A DNA stretch of 64,000 bases from Panonychus citri (lineage: Eukaryota; Arthropoda; Arachnida; Trombidiformes; Tetranychidae): NCBI RefSeq assembly GCF_014898815.1, contig NW_026515543.1, forward strand, positions 1,612,001 through 1,676,000. Reading direction: 5' to 3'. This document shows positions 28,095 to 42,201 of the stretch, in pieces. The stretch's first letter is position 1; each line of letters begins with the position of its first letter. Position numbers and translations under genes: made by a program. Below the pieces are notes generated by a model. That model made no database searches. It was not told where the DNA came from and saw only the letters and a program-made list of their open reading frames with translations.

Positions 28095-29919
28095 AGTTTG
28101 AGTTCGAGGAAAATGTTATGATGAAGAAGGAAAAACAGTTCTAATGATGAGAAGTTGAATGTTTTTTCATGTTCTTTTCCATGAACTTTACATTCAGTCG
28201 TACTTGTGATACTCAAGTTCACTATTTATCATGAAGAATTTAATTCTAGCTTATCATGGTGATAATCATGTAAAGGTGTGGGCTCAAAGTTTATCATAAC
28301 TAATTAAACAGAAATATTTGTTGACAGGTAAGATGAAAATTACTGATTCAATGAATTTGCACTTATCCTCATCTTCATCATCATCATAAACAAATGATCA
28401 TTTTTGATTGTGTGTGTGTGTGTATGGTTGTGGGTGCTGTTGGTGTAGGCTAATCATTTGGTTCCCATGAATCTCTATGTAGCTATTAGATAATCAAAAT
28501 GATATAACCTTTGACTCTTAATCTATGTTTGTTGTTGATCCTTAATCCAAGGTTGATTTAATTGAAATCCATGCTAAAAATAACTGGCATCTGCTTATGT
28601 ATTTGCCCTTAAGGGTAAATTTATCTTCTGGCTCATCATCCTTGTCTTGGGCGATGATGAGATGATTATCATTATCATCATCAAAAAGTTCACAGGGATT
28701 AGGATCAAGGTAAACAAATTTAATCTAATTTTGTTTTCTAACCTTTTCTCGCTTGATTGTTGTTAATTAAATTTAGTTTTTAACACAGTCTCATAATAAT
28801 TAATCAATTGTTACCTTGATTAAAGTATAGCGGCCCAGGTAATTTACTGAATTGTTGTGTGTTTGTGTGAGGAAAATGTGTTGATGATATTAAATGAGTG
28901 TTGGTTAATTTTAATTGTCTCACGAATTTTAATTTTTGTACTTTTTTCAATTAAATTTTCATCTCTTTTGGTTCAATTAACACTTCAATTAACAATTAAA
29001 TTTTGATTTACAGTCAAAGTGTTTGTTGATTTGTAGTAAAAATTGACTATCAACATGAAATAATTGATTGTATTAAAAAGCCTTTGATTAATTAACTTTT
29101 TAAAGTGAAAAAAGTGGTTACCAATTGATTGATTAGTTGAAACAAAATCTAATGTAATCAAGGTATGCAAATTAAATTATCTTTGATTGAATTGTAAAAA
29201 TCAGCATATTTAATTAGTTGAATGTTACAACAATCGAACCAAGAATTTAATTCAACTTTTAGTTTCGAGACAAAGTTTCGAACTTGAGTTCGATGGAAGG
29301 AGGAAAAAATCGAAACTTCAGATTCTGTTCAGAACTTTTTTTCCATTCTAACTGGTCCAACAAGAATCATGCTGCCATCTTCCATGATATTGATTAGTTT
29401 AGGATCTTATTTTAGAACAAAACAAAGAATTGTCAAAATTTTCATCTCCCTTCAAGTACGTGCTTTTTTCTTGTTCTAACAATTTCGATAAGAAATGAAA
29501 AAGAATCGATTCCAATTCCATTCCAATGATTTATCTTTGTGGTGAAAAACATGATAACACAATTCAACGTTTTCCATTGACCTAATCAAGATGATTGAAA
29601 AACTTTTAGAGAATTAGTTGAGATGAAAAAAAGTTCTAACAGATTCGAATATCTCATTGAACGATCAGGCGAATTATTTCTGATCCAATTCTAACCAATA
29701 TTCGATTGTGAACTTTTTAATTGCTCTTCTAATTTGATTTAAGTTTTTGAGCAAAAAAAACCAACAATCAAAATCTCTTGACGCTAAAGACATCTAGTGA
29801 ATTCTTTTGGAACCAAAATATCAATCATCGTTTAGATTGGATTAGTTTTAGGAGAAAAAGATTAAAGATGAGCTTAAGGATTAGAATGAAATTTTGTAAG
29901 GAAAAAAAGTCGAAATGGT

Positions 29920-29925
29920 TTTATT
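29920..29925 (-). terminator. Candidate polyadenylation signal
   Basis: AATAAA on the minus strand, about 207 bases beyond the stop of the EGF/laminin-G gene. It is a reasonable 3'-end signal for that transcript, though AATAAA is common by chance in DNA this AT-rich. Confidence 0.35.
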
Positions 29926-30131
29926 ATAATTGCGATTGTTTTTACAAAAATCATCTTCTTTATTGCGTTTGTTTTGTTTTTTTTTGGAAAAAAAAGAGAC
30001 AGTGAAAGAGAGAGGGAGAGAGAGAGAGAGTGGAGATTTTTCAAGAGTAAAAGAGTAGAAGAGAGATAGTTAATGTCGATTGATGAGTGAGAGAGAAAGT
30101 TGAGAGAAGGGAGAAGTTGCAAATGAAAGAA

Positions 30132-31194
30132 TCAGAATGGATTAAAGTGATTGTTGATTAAGCGCGATGTATCTATCACAGAGTCTGTTGATTTACTATT
30201 ACTACTTTTAGTCACTGATGATGAGTATGTTTTGGTTGATGATAAAAGGGAATGGGTTGATAATGATGATGAAGATAATGTTGATATAAAATTGTTTGTT
30301 GGTTTTGGTGGTGGTGATGAACATCGATGTTGATTTGAACAATGGTTCGGACAGTCAATTACATTGACTCCTGATAGCACCTCATCAAGGAACATGATTA
30401 ATCTTCCATTGATAATAATCTTCTCAATACATCCAGAGAAAGAATCTTTAATTGCTGAATTAGATGAAACATCTTTCATCAGATAATCCACCGAGGAACA
30501 AGTTAAGTGATAATGTTAATTGTGTAAAACCACCAAGACTGAAATCACTAACAATCGGTTGATTGTCAATTTGAAGCCAACCCTTTCGACCGGCACGAGA
30601 AACGAATAGGTTATGCCATCGATTTAGTTCAATTGTTTCACGACTCCTGGTAGATTGACACATGTGAAGAAACAAAAAGAAGAAAAAAGTAAAAAGATAA
30701 TCCATGAAAAATCTCATTTTCTATTCTTTTCAAGTGGTTGAATCATTTCCTTTTCCTATTCTTTAGCCTGAAGCCTTCCATAGGCAAAGAATAAGCAAAA
30801 AGAAGTGAGAAAGAGAGAGAAAAAAAGTTCATTCAACTTTTTTTTCTCCATTATTATTTTTTTCTGTGTCTGAGGCTCAAATCTTTTACCTAATTATTGC
30901 TGGACCACTGCCTAGATCAAAGCGAAATTCAATGTAACCATTGACCATATTGATTGAGATAAAGTCACCTCCAGCATCCAATCGATTACCATTGTACAGT
31001 AAGACTCCATTAGGCACTCGAGGTTTGAATATCATTTGAATTTCAAAGAATGAGAGGCAAGTTTCCTTTAAACCGGTGAATTGAAGGTAGGAGGAACCAT
31101 TGAAAGAGGGAATAGTAAAATCAGATTCTGTGAGAAGAAGAAGAGAAAAAAGCAATAAGATGAGAGAAAATCATAATGATACAGAGAGAAAGAG

Positions 31195-31226
<32 letters not shown>

Positions 31227-34200
31227 TAGGAGGAGAAAGAAGGAAGAGGAAGGATGAGGATGAGAAGGAAAGTGAAGTGTAGAAAAGCAAAGAAAAAAAT
31301 GAGAAAAGAAACATTGACAAAGAACAACCGTAGAGAAGGTATTATATGTGAGTAAGAGCAAAAATAATGTACATTGGAATCTGAGGACTCCAAATATATA
31401 TGAATCGATAGAGGAGACAGGGAAAAGATGATGATCATGTTAGTGAGGGAGAAAATACTTACTACGTTCACAGTGGTTACCAGCAAAACCTAATGGACAC
31501 ATACAAATCCCTTTCTCTGGTGATGTGGCTACACATTGGCCACCATTTAAACAGGAAGTGTTACTACAAACATCAGAATTACATTCATCTGTCAATAGAA
31601 TGAGAATGGAGAGAGAAAGACGAAAAAAAGAAACAATAAAAAGTACGAATTAGAATGATTTTTTTTAAAGTTCAATAAAAAAGAGATTAGGATTGTGGAT
31701 TTGAAGGATTTAGATGTTGTTCTTCTGATTTAATACCTGTATCAACTCCATCAATGGCATCACCTCGACTATCTGATCGGAAATCATAGGAATGACCATT
31801 TATGTCCAATCTTCGGACACAGCCGATAAAACCTCGTTGACTATTTGCTCTTGAAGAGATTAAACTAATATTTGGTGATCCACCGAGAAATAATTCCAAT
31901 TTAAATGTTATTCGGGAAAAAAGTCCCTGTGATTGGCCGGGAATCTGTTTCTCTTGATTTAATTGTAACCATGCTGACCAACCATCTCGATAAATTGTTA
32001 AACTGTTCCAAGAATTTAATATTACAGGAGTTTCACTACGAATTATACCTTCACCCATACCACAGTCAAACCTTTAAGAAAATTTTAATAATAACAAGAA
32101 ACAATTGGTTATCAAATATAATTTGAATTCTGACATTCGGGTGTCATTAATTGTAAATAATTACCTGAACTCCACGAATCCTTGGTTTAATATGATTGCT
32201 ATGAAATCACCTTCCAAATTTTGATTCTCTCCACTGTAAAGTAAAACACCTTCATGATATTCTGGTCGGAATTCAATGGTCACTTGCATTGTTTTATGGG
32301 CATCTCGAAGTGTTGGCAGGGCAAGATATGATCGACCTCGAAATCGAGGAAAACGCACTTCCATTGCTACGAAGAGGTTATAATAAACCATTAAAACAAT
32401 TTCAACTTCAAGCTAATTAACATTCATCTGAATTCACCAATCATTTGAAAGGCTGATTTAATTAAAGTTTATCGATATAAATCTAGAATGTAAATTTGAT
32501 TTGAATTGAGTAAACAGAGTGAGATGGAAAAAAGCAATTAATTGTGATTATCATTGTTGTGTTTGGATCAAGTATCAAGAATACAATCAATCTAATCAAC
32601 AATGATAACTGATGTTGAATTTGGTTGGTTATTTTTATTTGCAACAATTAATTTACTAATTGTGGTATTAATTGTTCCTAAATCATCTAAACAATAATAG
32701 TAAGTATCGAATTAAATGAGAATAAATTAGTTTAATTTAGTTTCATGTTTCATATTCTGATGATGATTTTCTCAATTTCTCTCATTATGATTAGAAAAGG
32801 TGGAAGAATAATCATTTCAATGATGATGAGGTGGAAGAAGAAGAAGAAGATGATGATGATGATTGGTAAAATTCTGGAAACTAAATTGAATTATCTGTTT
32901 CATTATTACATTTTTATCCAGGACAAAGAATGGAAGTGAAATAATATCTTCCTCTCTCGAATCCAGGATTGAGAATATAAAGTCGAGGGAGAGAGAGAGA
33001 GAGTAAAGGATGAAGATAAAGGTAAGAAAAGAATGTAGAGAAAAAGATGAAGATGATGAGAAGGATGAAGAAGATGCTTTATCGATATGAAAAATGAGTT
33101 TCAATGATTTGGAAGATGAAGAGAAGGAAAAAAAAAGATTGAGGTAAAATTATTATGACGGAAAGAAAAGGATGAGGATGATGATGAATAGATTGGTATG
33201 AAATTGGATACTTTTGGATGATGATGGCCAGAGAATGTGAAAAGGGAAGATGATGGGGTCAGTTTCTGTCGATGATTATAATGATAATGATGGACAAAGG
33301 AAAGGAAAATACTCTGAACTTATACTGGAAAAGTCACCGAATCATGAGCAAGGAATACAAATGAACATTGATCAAGTTTATAAATACAAAGATGATTGGA
33401 ACCAAATGTGTCTTACATTTCATATAATATCTGCCCTGAAAACTCATTTTCATCATCATCATCATCATCATGAAATAATCTTCATCTTCATTTATAATGA
33501 ACAATTTAAAATCATCAACCAATCATCTTATATATGTTTTCTTCATTTTCATCTCTCTATTAATCCTCTTGGTCTATTAATCTGTTTCTACTTTTTTTTT
33601 GTTCAAAATTTACTCTTATTTCATTTATATAGATTTTATTTCCACCATCAATTTAATTGAACAATTTGTTTGAACAATTCACTAAATTCAATTAACATTT
33701 ACGAGTTGATCTATCGATTGTCCAATCATTCAAAGTTCTAGATCAACAATCAACAATCAAATTTGAAATTGATTATCTTTCAACTTAAAACAATTTTCTG
33801 TCTCTTGGTAAAATAATCAAAAAATAACACAGTTAACCAACTGAATTAAATTAACTTGAATTTATATTTAATTTCAATCAATCAAATTAATCATATATTG
33901 TTTTTTTTACTGTTTACTAATAATTCATTAATAAATAATAGTCAGGGAAATGATTGAAACAAATCTGATAGATGACAAACTTATATGTAACAATATCAAT
34001 CTTATCAAACAATTTATTAATATACATTATTCAATAGTAATATAATCCTCAACAATTAACTAAATATCATCAATCCTAATGAGTAATATTTATAATAAAA
34101 GGTAAGGATTGTATTACCTTTTGAATATTGTGGTCATTGGGATAAGATTGATTGATAACTATGGTTACAATTTAGTCTTAATCGGTGATTCAATATAATA

Positions 34201-37200
34201 AATGGTTAATTTTGTTTCCAGTTAATCAACTTGTCTTGTGTATTTAAATACGTTAATTATACTTACGTTTTTCACAAAAAAATCCACCTCGACCCAATGG
34301 ACATCTACAACGGACTCGGTGGTCAGCATAATCTTCATTTTCAACACATGAACCTCCAGCCTCACATTCAATTGATCCACATGAATAATAAATTGCATCA
34401 GGATATTGAGGTTTACCATTAAAATGAGTTAAATCATCAATTTCTTGTAGCATCCGATTACGTCCAGATTCATCTTTAATTAGGTTAATCCGTGCCGATG
34501 AAGATAATGAGGATAAAATTGAATTAGATGATGAAAAAGTGACAGGTGAAGATGAAGATAATTTCATCCTCCTTTGATGACGCTTTTCCTGGGCGATACT
34601 ATTTTCTAATTACATAATTAAGGTAGGAAAACAATCAATTAGTATTAACAATCATGATAATCATCAACTAATCACTGAGATCAATAAAAAAATATAATAA
34701 TCAAATGATTAATCCCCCAATTCTGGTTAAAGTGATGTGGTTGATATAATATCAACATTTTACAATTACTATTATCATGTATTAATACTAATTGTGGTTA
34801 ACAATTATCTTGGTGATAAATGTTATCAATCACAATTTAGTATTAAAAAGTTAATGTCACAGTTGATTGTTATCATTAAATTGAGATCAGCAAACAAAAT
34901 TTGAAGGATAAATTGTCTGAATCTAAATTACGTTTAAATCATTTTTCTTGATTTATAACGGTTTTACATGCTCTTAACATAATTGGATAAGTTAATTGTA
35001 GTCTAACTATTATAATGTTCATCATCATCATCATCATCATGGTTATTATGAAGATGATGATGATAATAATAGTTTATCATACTTATGGGTATGATTATTT
35101 TAATAGTTAATCGTTATTTCATTTAGATTGGGTTATTGTAATCATGATATTAACATGGTGATGAAAAGTAAATTTCATTAATATGATGATGATTTACCTG
35201 GAAATCGTTGATTATCATTGAAACAATGAAAGGGAATAATTTTCAAGCAGATTATCAGATTAATCTGATGGATGAAAAATTTTTGACCCATTTGAGTTAA
35301 TGATTATTATGTGTTAATCATTTACTCATCATTTCATCATTGAATTTGTGTGTATACATGTTGTTGATTGTTACGATTAACCGGACAAGTTAAATGAATT
35401 GTTGAATTATTAGATTAAATTCATTTTCTCTCGATTCATGTAACTCTTATGTGTTCATGATAAAGTTCATGATGATAGGCAATTTATACTCTGAGAGAAT
35501 TTCTTCATTCTCTCTCTCTCTCTCTCATCATTATCTTAATTATATTTCTCATCTTCTTTGATAAAGTTCTTGTTATCATGTGTTCTGAGATCCAAAGGTA
35601 TACATATTATGAGAGAAAAAGAATCAAATCATTATTGTAGAAATTTTCTTTTCTCTTTATCTTTTAGCATCTCCATCGTCTTTACTATTCTCAGGTTATA
35701 CACCCTCAGGGTATATTCATCATGTTCATGTAAAGGAAATAGTTTCTGATTGACTTTTCTGATCAACAATAAGATAACATTGCATTCACAATATAATCAT
35801 GTCTATGTACATCATTGTGATTATTATTATTAAATATAATCACAATCAGCCAGACACAAAAGTGATAACCTCAATAGTTGAATATAATTTACCATGAACA
35901 TCATATTATCTCTGAATTGAAAAACAACAACTGAATCTCTCAGATGATTGTTACATTGTATATAATGTCATCTATTACATATTATATAATATAATAAACT
36001 TCATCCATGAAATTGAATATAAAACAATCAAATTTTTCATAAGATAATTGTATCATTTAAGATGAAGGTGATAAAATCTCATGAAAATCCTAGTAAATTA
36101 TATATAAATTGTTGGGAAAAGTTTCTCTCAAATCAGGATTATAACTTTAATTAAAAGTGATATATTAAAGTCTTATCATGGATTTACCATGAATCTTATA
36201 GCGTTTGAGGTGAAAATCCAGTGAAGCTTGAAATTGAAAGTTCTGAATGGTTAAGATGATGATTAACATGAGAATAGTGAAAATGATTGTTTGATTTTTT
36301 ATGGTCAATAAAATTAGGTTGACCCATTTTGAGCTCATTTCAATTACCATTAATTGTATTTATTATCTTGATAAGATTAATACAATTCTAAGATGAGATT
36401 CAGTTCAATTTCAATGTTTGTCTACGTTTCTTATTCAGATTAAGATTAAATCATGATGATAATCAAAAAGTAATAATCTAATCTTGATTGTTGATTATTT
36501 TTCCATCTAAATCATACTTGATTGGATAAATTGTTTCCAATGTTAATAATCCCGATGGAATAAATTTTTCTCCTTATCCGTTACAATATCATGATAATAA
36601 TCATGAGGTTTTTAGCTGAGTTTGAAACTTTTCTCTCTCTTTCCTTTTCTCTCATCTTATATTGATTTTCATTCATGGAAGTTTGTGAAAACTAATCACG
36701 ATTATCATGATGATTTCACCATTCTTGCTGATTTCATCTTAAATTGTTTTCCTCTTGTTCATAAATTGTTCATCTAATAATAAATATAACTGAACATCAT
36801 GATTCTGACCAGCTTTAAGCAATTAACTTTCATTGAATGTTATTATATCAATTTTTTGTTTTCTTCATTATTTCATGAAATTACAATTGATCAGTTCCCT
36901 TGTGAGTTAATTGTAATCATTATCAACTTTTAATTGTGATCAAAATAAATAATATTAATGCTGATCAAGTTAAATTCATTTCCGGGAAACAATAAATCAA
37001 TTGTTGACATTCATTAACCTTAATTGTTTACCATTTAGATTCAATTAGAATTAATTTTTTTTTGTTCTCAACAATCAATTGATTGTGAACAATAATTTCC
37101 CAAAGTCATCAGCATACAAGCAGAATCAATTGTAAGCAACAAAAAAAAGTTCTGATTCTCAATGAATGGTAACCAATGGAAACCAATGAATTCAAAGGTA

Positions 37201-40200
37201 GCGTGACTTTGACAGCTAACACCCAATGGTGAATCATGATTAGTAATTTGATTACTAGATTTGATTATTTGATAAGTTAAATTGTTACAACAATCATCAT
37301 GCTAATCTATTAATTGATGTGAAAAGACTGACTAACAATTTAAATCCACAATGATGATTAAAACTGATTGTAAGTGTCAACCGAAACTCATCTGAATTTC
37401 ACTTCAACCGACAATAAGCAATTAAGAGTTAATTGTTTTTCAGGGTCTGTGCTTATTATTATTACCCAAAAGACAATTAACAAATTGTTGACTCAACCGT
37501 TGTGAGTATAAACATATTGATAATGATAATTAATTATCTATAAAAAAAATGATTAGCAATTCTAATCACTAGAGACAATTGATTAATCAATCTTGAGAAA
37601 TATTGATTATTAACGTAATGTTATTAGTTTAATAATAATCAAGTAAATTGTGCGTTACAATTTAAATTGATCTCACAATTTAGCTAATTGTTGCTTCTAA
37701 ATTGTTAATAGACTTCTAACTAATCTAACATTTTTTGTTTCAAGAAAGTAAATCAATTGAGATTGCAAAACTTTTCGAGGATAATAATAACTTTTAAAAA
37801 GACTAAATTTCATCTTTCTGCTTATTCATCATCATCTGCATCTTTTATCCTCTTATGTCTTGATGATGATGATGAGCATCATTCTCTCTCTCTCTCTCTC
37901 AAAATAAGATTAGTTGTTTCCATGGTTTCCATTACCTTGGAACTTAAGTTTATCAACTAATAACTCCCAGGGATAAGAAAAATATTTTTCCATCCTCGTC
38001 TCTTACTCACTGTTATCACTTTTATCATCATGATTGAAACAAAATGATCATTTTTTCATATCTGAAATGTCATGACAAAAAAATTTTCTTTTTCTTCAGG
38101 TAATAAAAGTGATATGATATAAAAAAAAATAGAAATGATAATGAAGATAATGATGATTATGGTGAAAGATAGTTAGTTGAAAACAAAACTAAGATGAATT
38201 ATTTTTCTTGAATTAATCAGAGAATACAAATAATCATGTAAATGAATTTGAATATTGAATCAGATTGTTGTTATTTCACTTTTCTTGATTACATGCAATG
38301 CATTTGAATATATGTAACTATTGATGATCCTCATCTTCATCATCATTCCAACTTTTCCCTCTATCTGAATACGTTATCTGAATACTCAATATCATCATTA
38401 TGATTATTGTTTATCATCAACATTCACAATCAAGGAAAATGATAACATTAACTTTGCTTTCCTTGTTACCTTTTTCCGTCTCTTCCCCTGGTTACAGGTT
38501 TATCCATATCATGAAAAACAATGAACTCAACTGAACCTAAACAATTTATGAATATCACTTCTCTCTCTCTCATCCTGTTCATTTTCAAGGTATTACATCA
38601 GAATTGGGTGGTAATCAAAGTATCAACACAATCATCATCATCAATAACAACAACAATTCAGTTATGATAACAGTTGTGATTCTGAATTGTTCAGCATTTT
38701 CAGTGAATATTATTTACCATGAGCCAGAAGGGTTTTTCTTCAGATTAATATTCAGATTCCAAGTTATTTTCATGTGTAAACAAATGTCACCTGAATATCA
38801 ACAATCATCACCCTGAGACTTGATTATCATGTTTATTTATGCTTAATCACATGGGATAATCATCACCATAATCATTATCTTCAGAATTGATTGTTATTCA
38901 TCATTATGATTAATAATGATTGGAAAGAAACCAGAAATAATTATCCTCAATTTGTAGATTGTTGTAGCTTTTGATTATAATCAATTAACTTGATTACTAT
39001 CAATTTATACATGTACATGTATTATTATATCTGAATACTTAAGGAGAGACTAATTTGATTGTAATCTTTTCATTGATGGTTAATTTGATTAAGGTAAATA
39101 TATAATCTAAGAACCTTTATGATTAGCATATAAATCGTTAATTAAATTAATTTACTTTGAAAATCTTTTCATTTTCTTGTCAGATTTTAATTCCTGTCAA
39201 TGTCAACAACAAGTAAAAAAAAGGGTTAGTGATTTTTTGCCACTATTGATTACAGTTTACTTGATTGTTGATTTATGCTCATATTGATCAAATGAATCTC
39301 TGTGTTGATTAGCTGATTGTAAACAGGGTTAATCTGTTAACTATTTAATCAATAGACTTGAATTGCCTTTAGTTTGGCTTTTCACTCAATAGATATTATC
39401 TTAACCTTCATCATAGAGTTAAGTCAATCATCTGATATGTAATTAGTTTGAATCTAATCAAGTAAATGATTAAGATACTTTGATTGTTGACAGTCTGATT
39501 GACAATCTGATTTATCACCACCATCATCATAAACCAAAAACTAGATTAACTTACATGGTAACAAAGTTAATCAACTTGATTTGAGATACAAAATTTCAAA
39601 TTGTTGTTCATTGGTGATTATTATCATCCAATTATCCTATGGATTCAATTTAAATTGTTCACAGTTAGTTAACTATTGATTGTTTTTCAATTGGAAACTT
39701 TTTTGCTAAAAATTTTTTCTTCCTTAATAAAAATCAAAAGTCTAATTGTTGCTTTTGTATTTTCGTGATAATTGTTCATGTTAATTGTCGGAAATTGTAT
39801 TCAATCATTTTCTAATTAGTATTCAAGTGAAAACAATTTGAAAGCAATCAAGTTAATTGTTTCCGGTAACTAATATTAAAAATGTTTACGGTCAATCTTG
39901 AACAATTAACTTAACGGTTTGTATGAGAGATTCAGAGATGATTAATTGTTGAACAATTTTCACTTTAATTGTTGAAAGTGAAAGGAAAAAAACTATTGAA
40001 ATTAACTATCAATTGTTGTTGATTATTGTTGTTGAACATGATCAGTGAATGTTAATTAAATTGTTGGATATTGTGTAATAATCTATTCATTGTATATGTT
40101 AAACTGATTAAGTTTAATTGTGATTGTGACAATAAAGTGTCTTAATAGTTATAATCAATTGTGATTGAGTTGATGAACATACACTTAAACCTTTTGTTGA

Positions 40201-42140
40201 TCAAGTTTCATTGATTAACATCTTAATCAGTATAATAACAATAATCATGATTCATGATATAAATACACATGAAAAAAAGTCACAGAATCACAATTAAGGG
40301 TTAACAATTGATCAACACAATCAATATATAAATATAATCAAAATAATGATCAAAGGATCAACTGATAAAATTGATTTAATCAACATACATAATGGTTTCA
40401 TCAGACTGACATGATTCAAATGATATTAGCAATTAAGTTAATCACAGAGAGAGAGAGAGGAAAATAATAATACAGTCCTCGGCAAAAGTTTAAGGACAAT
40501 CAATTGATTATAATGTATATTTAGTATATGTTATTAACATCGTCACTGTTTTGACCTCAAAATCTATCAAAAAAGAATCACAGAATTTTTTCAAGTCCGC
40601 CACCTTGAACGCTCACCTCTCTCATTTATTGGTAATAAATTTCTTGAGTCTAGACCGCATATTATTATCAATTGAGGCCAATTTTCGAATTTTGCAACTA
40701 TCGAAACTCATCATGAACTTCAAATAACTTGAGAAAATAAATTTACTAGGTGTTTCTAAAGGTCAAAAATGATAAATTATCACTTAATTAGCTTTTCCTA
40801 ATAATTTTACTATTTTACTTTGAGGTCATTTCGTAAAAATACGAACTTAAGGTTCGATTTATCATTTATTTCGTTTTTTGGCCTTAAAAATGTCTCAAGA
40901 GGAAAAAAATCAACAAAAAACTAATGCATAATCTTGAACAATTAAGGGAATATCCAAAAAAAATAAAATTGACCCTTTCACCAAAAAGGTAGACCCAAAA
41001 AGCCGTTTGTCCTTAAACTTTTGACGAGTTTATCGCTATGCAATGTTAATAATTAATTAAATAATTAATTAATAGAAATTATATAAAAAAAATTTCTCTT
41101 CATTTTCAAAACTACTACCAATGACTATTATATTTCTGAAAAATTTATAAATTTATCATAACCAGAACTCGAGTTATAATCAATTGATTGTTGTCCTTAA
41201 ACTTTTGCCGAGGACTGTATTAATGTGTAACAATCAAAACTGATCAATCAATGTAACAAATTTCAATTTTAATCAAATTTAATCAACCAGAAATTAAGGA
41301 AGACACAGAAATTAATTGATTAACATATTTAGATCAACAACAATCAAGAGATAAAAGCATAATTATGATAGTACAACAACAACTAGGGAATAATTAGTCA
41401 ATCAAATTAACTAATCAACAGTTAATCATCTGGTTAGCGATTACAACAGCCACAACGATCATGATGAGCAAAAAAGGATTAAGCTGAATTAAGATAAAAA
41501 AAAAAGTAATCAAATCAAATTAAATCAAAACCGGAGACATTGAAGGTTATGATTAACCCTCAAGGCAAATATATAATTGTTTAGGTCTCCTGATTATTAT
41601 TATATCAACAATGAACAACTAAATCTAAACTGATTAACATTCACAAACAATCAATTGATGATGTTAATCTTAATCTCTTGTGAATTTGAAAAAAAAATTA
41701 TCCAAGCAAAAAGTTGACCAGTAAACATGATCAGAAGCTTAATCAACATTTAGTGACAATCAAATTAAATTGACCAAGAAAAAAGTCAATCAGTCAATTT
41801 AATCTTGATAATTACAATCGGTAGTTTAACAATAAAATTGTTAAATCAAATAAAAATAATAATAATGATATGATCATGATGATGATCATCATCATGGTAA
41901 TGGTGATAACTTTTTTTACTCTCACAGTTTTTATCATGTCTTTTGTTATCTTCATCCAGAACTTACTCTGAATTCTGAATAGTCTACAACTAACACCGAG
42001 ATACCAAGAGACATTAAAACCATGTTCATGATATAAAATGATAGTGGTAGTAAAAGAAAGTTCTGGTTATAGTCAATTTCGAGTGAAAGTTTCAAATGAA
42101 TCGATCGATATCCTGGAGAAAGAGAAGATTTTTTTTTTTA

Positions 42141-42201
<61 letters not shown>

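Larger units (their letters stand above)
15500..30131. other. Long non-coding stretch, no gene seen
   Basis: Nearly 15 kb without a supportable exon. It holds GA/CT and ATC/GAT arrays, TTAATTGT variants, and several copies of an A-tract plus GTTCTAA motif (for example 22,695-22,710, 25,476-25,489, 27,385-27,398, 27,898-27,910, 29,626-29,639). A short direct repeat (TTTAAGGGGTAC twice) lies near 16,740-16,770. No protein domain, RNA gene or transposon end was recognised. It may be regulatory DNA or belong to introns of a gene outside the window. Confidence 0.55.

Noticed and set aside
31068..31486. Two minus-strand open frames rich in Ser, Leu, Phe and His
   Set aside because: They overlap a GA/CT-rich intron between the EGF3 exon and the laminin-G 2 exon and have no conserved residues.
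33250..33660. 136-codon plus-strand open frame with a His run
   Set aside because: The His run comes from a (CAT)n microsatellite. The rest is AT-driven composition, and it lies between two exons of the minus-strand EGF/laminin-G gene.
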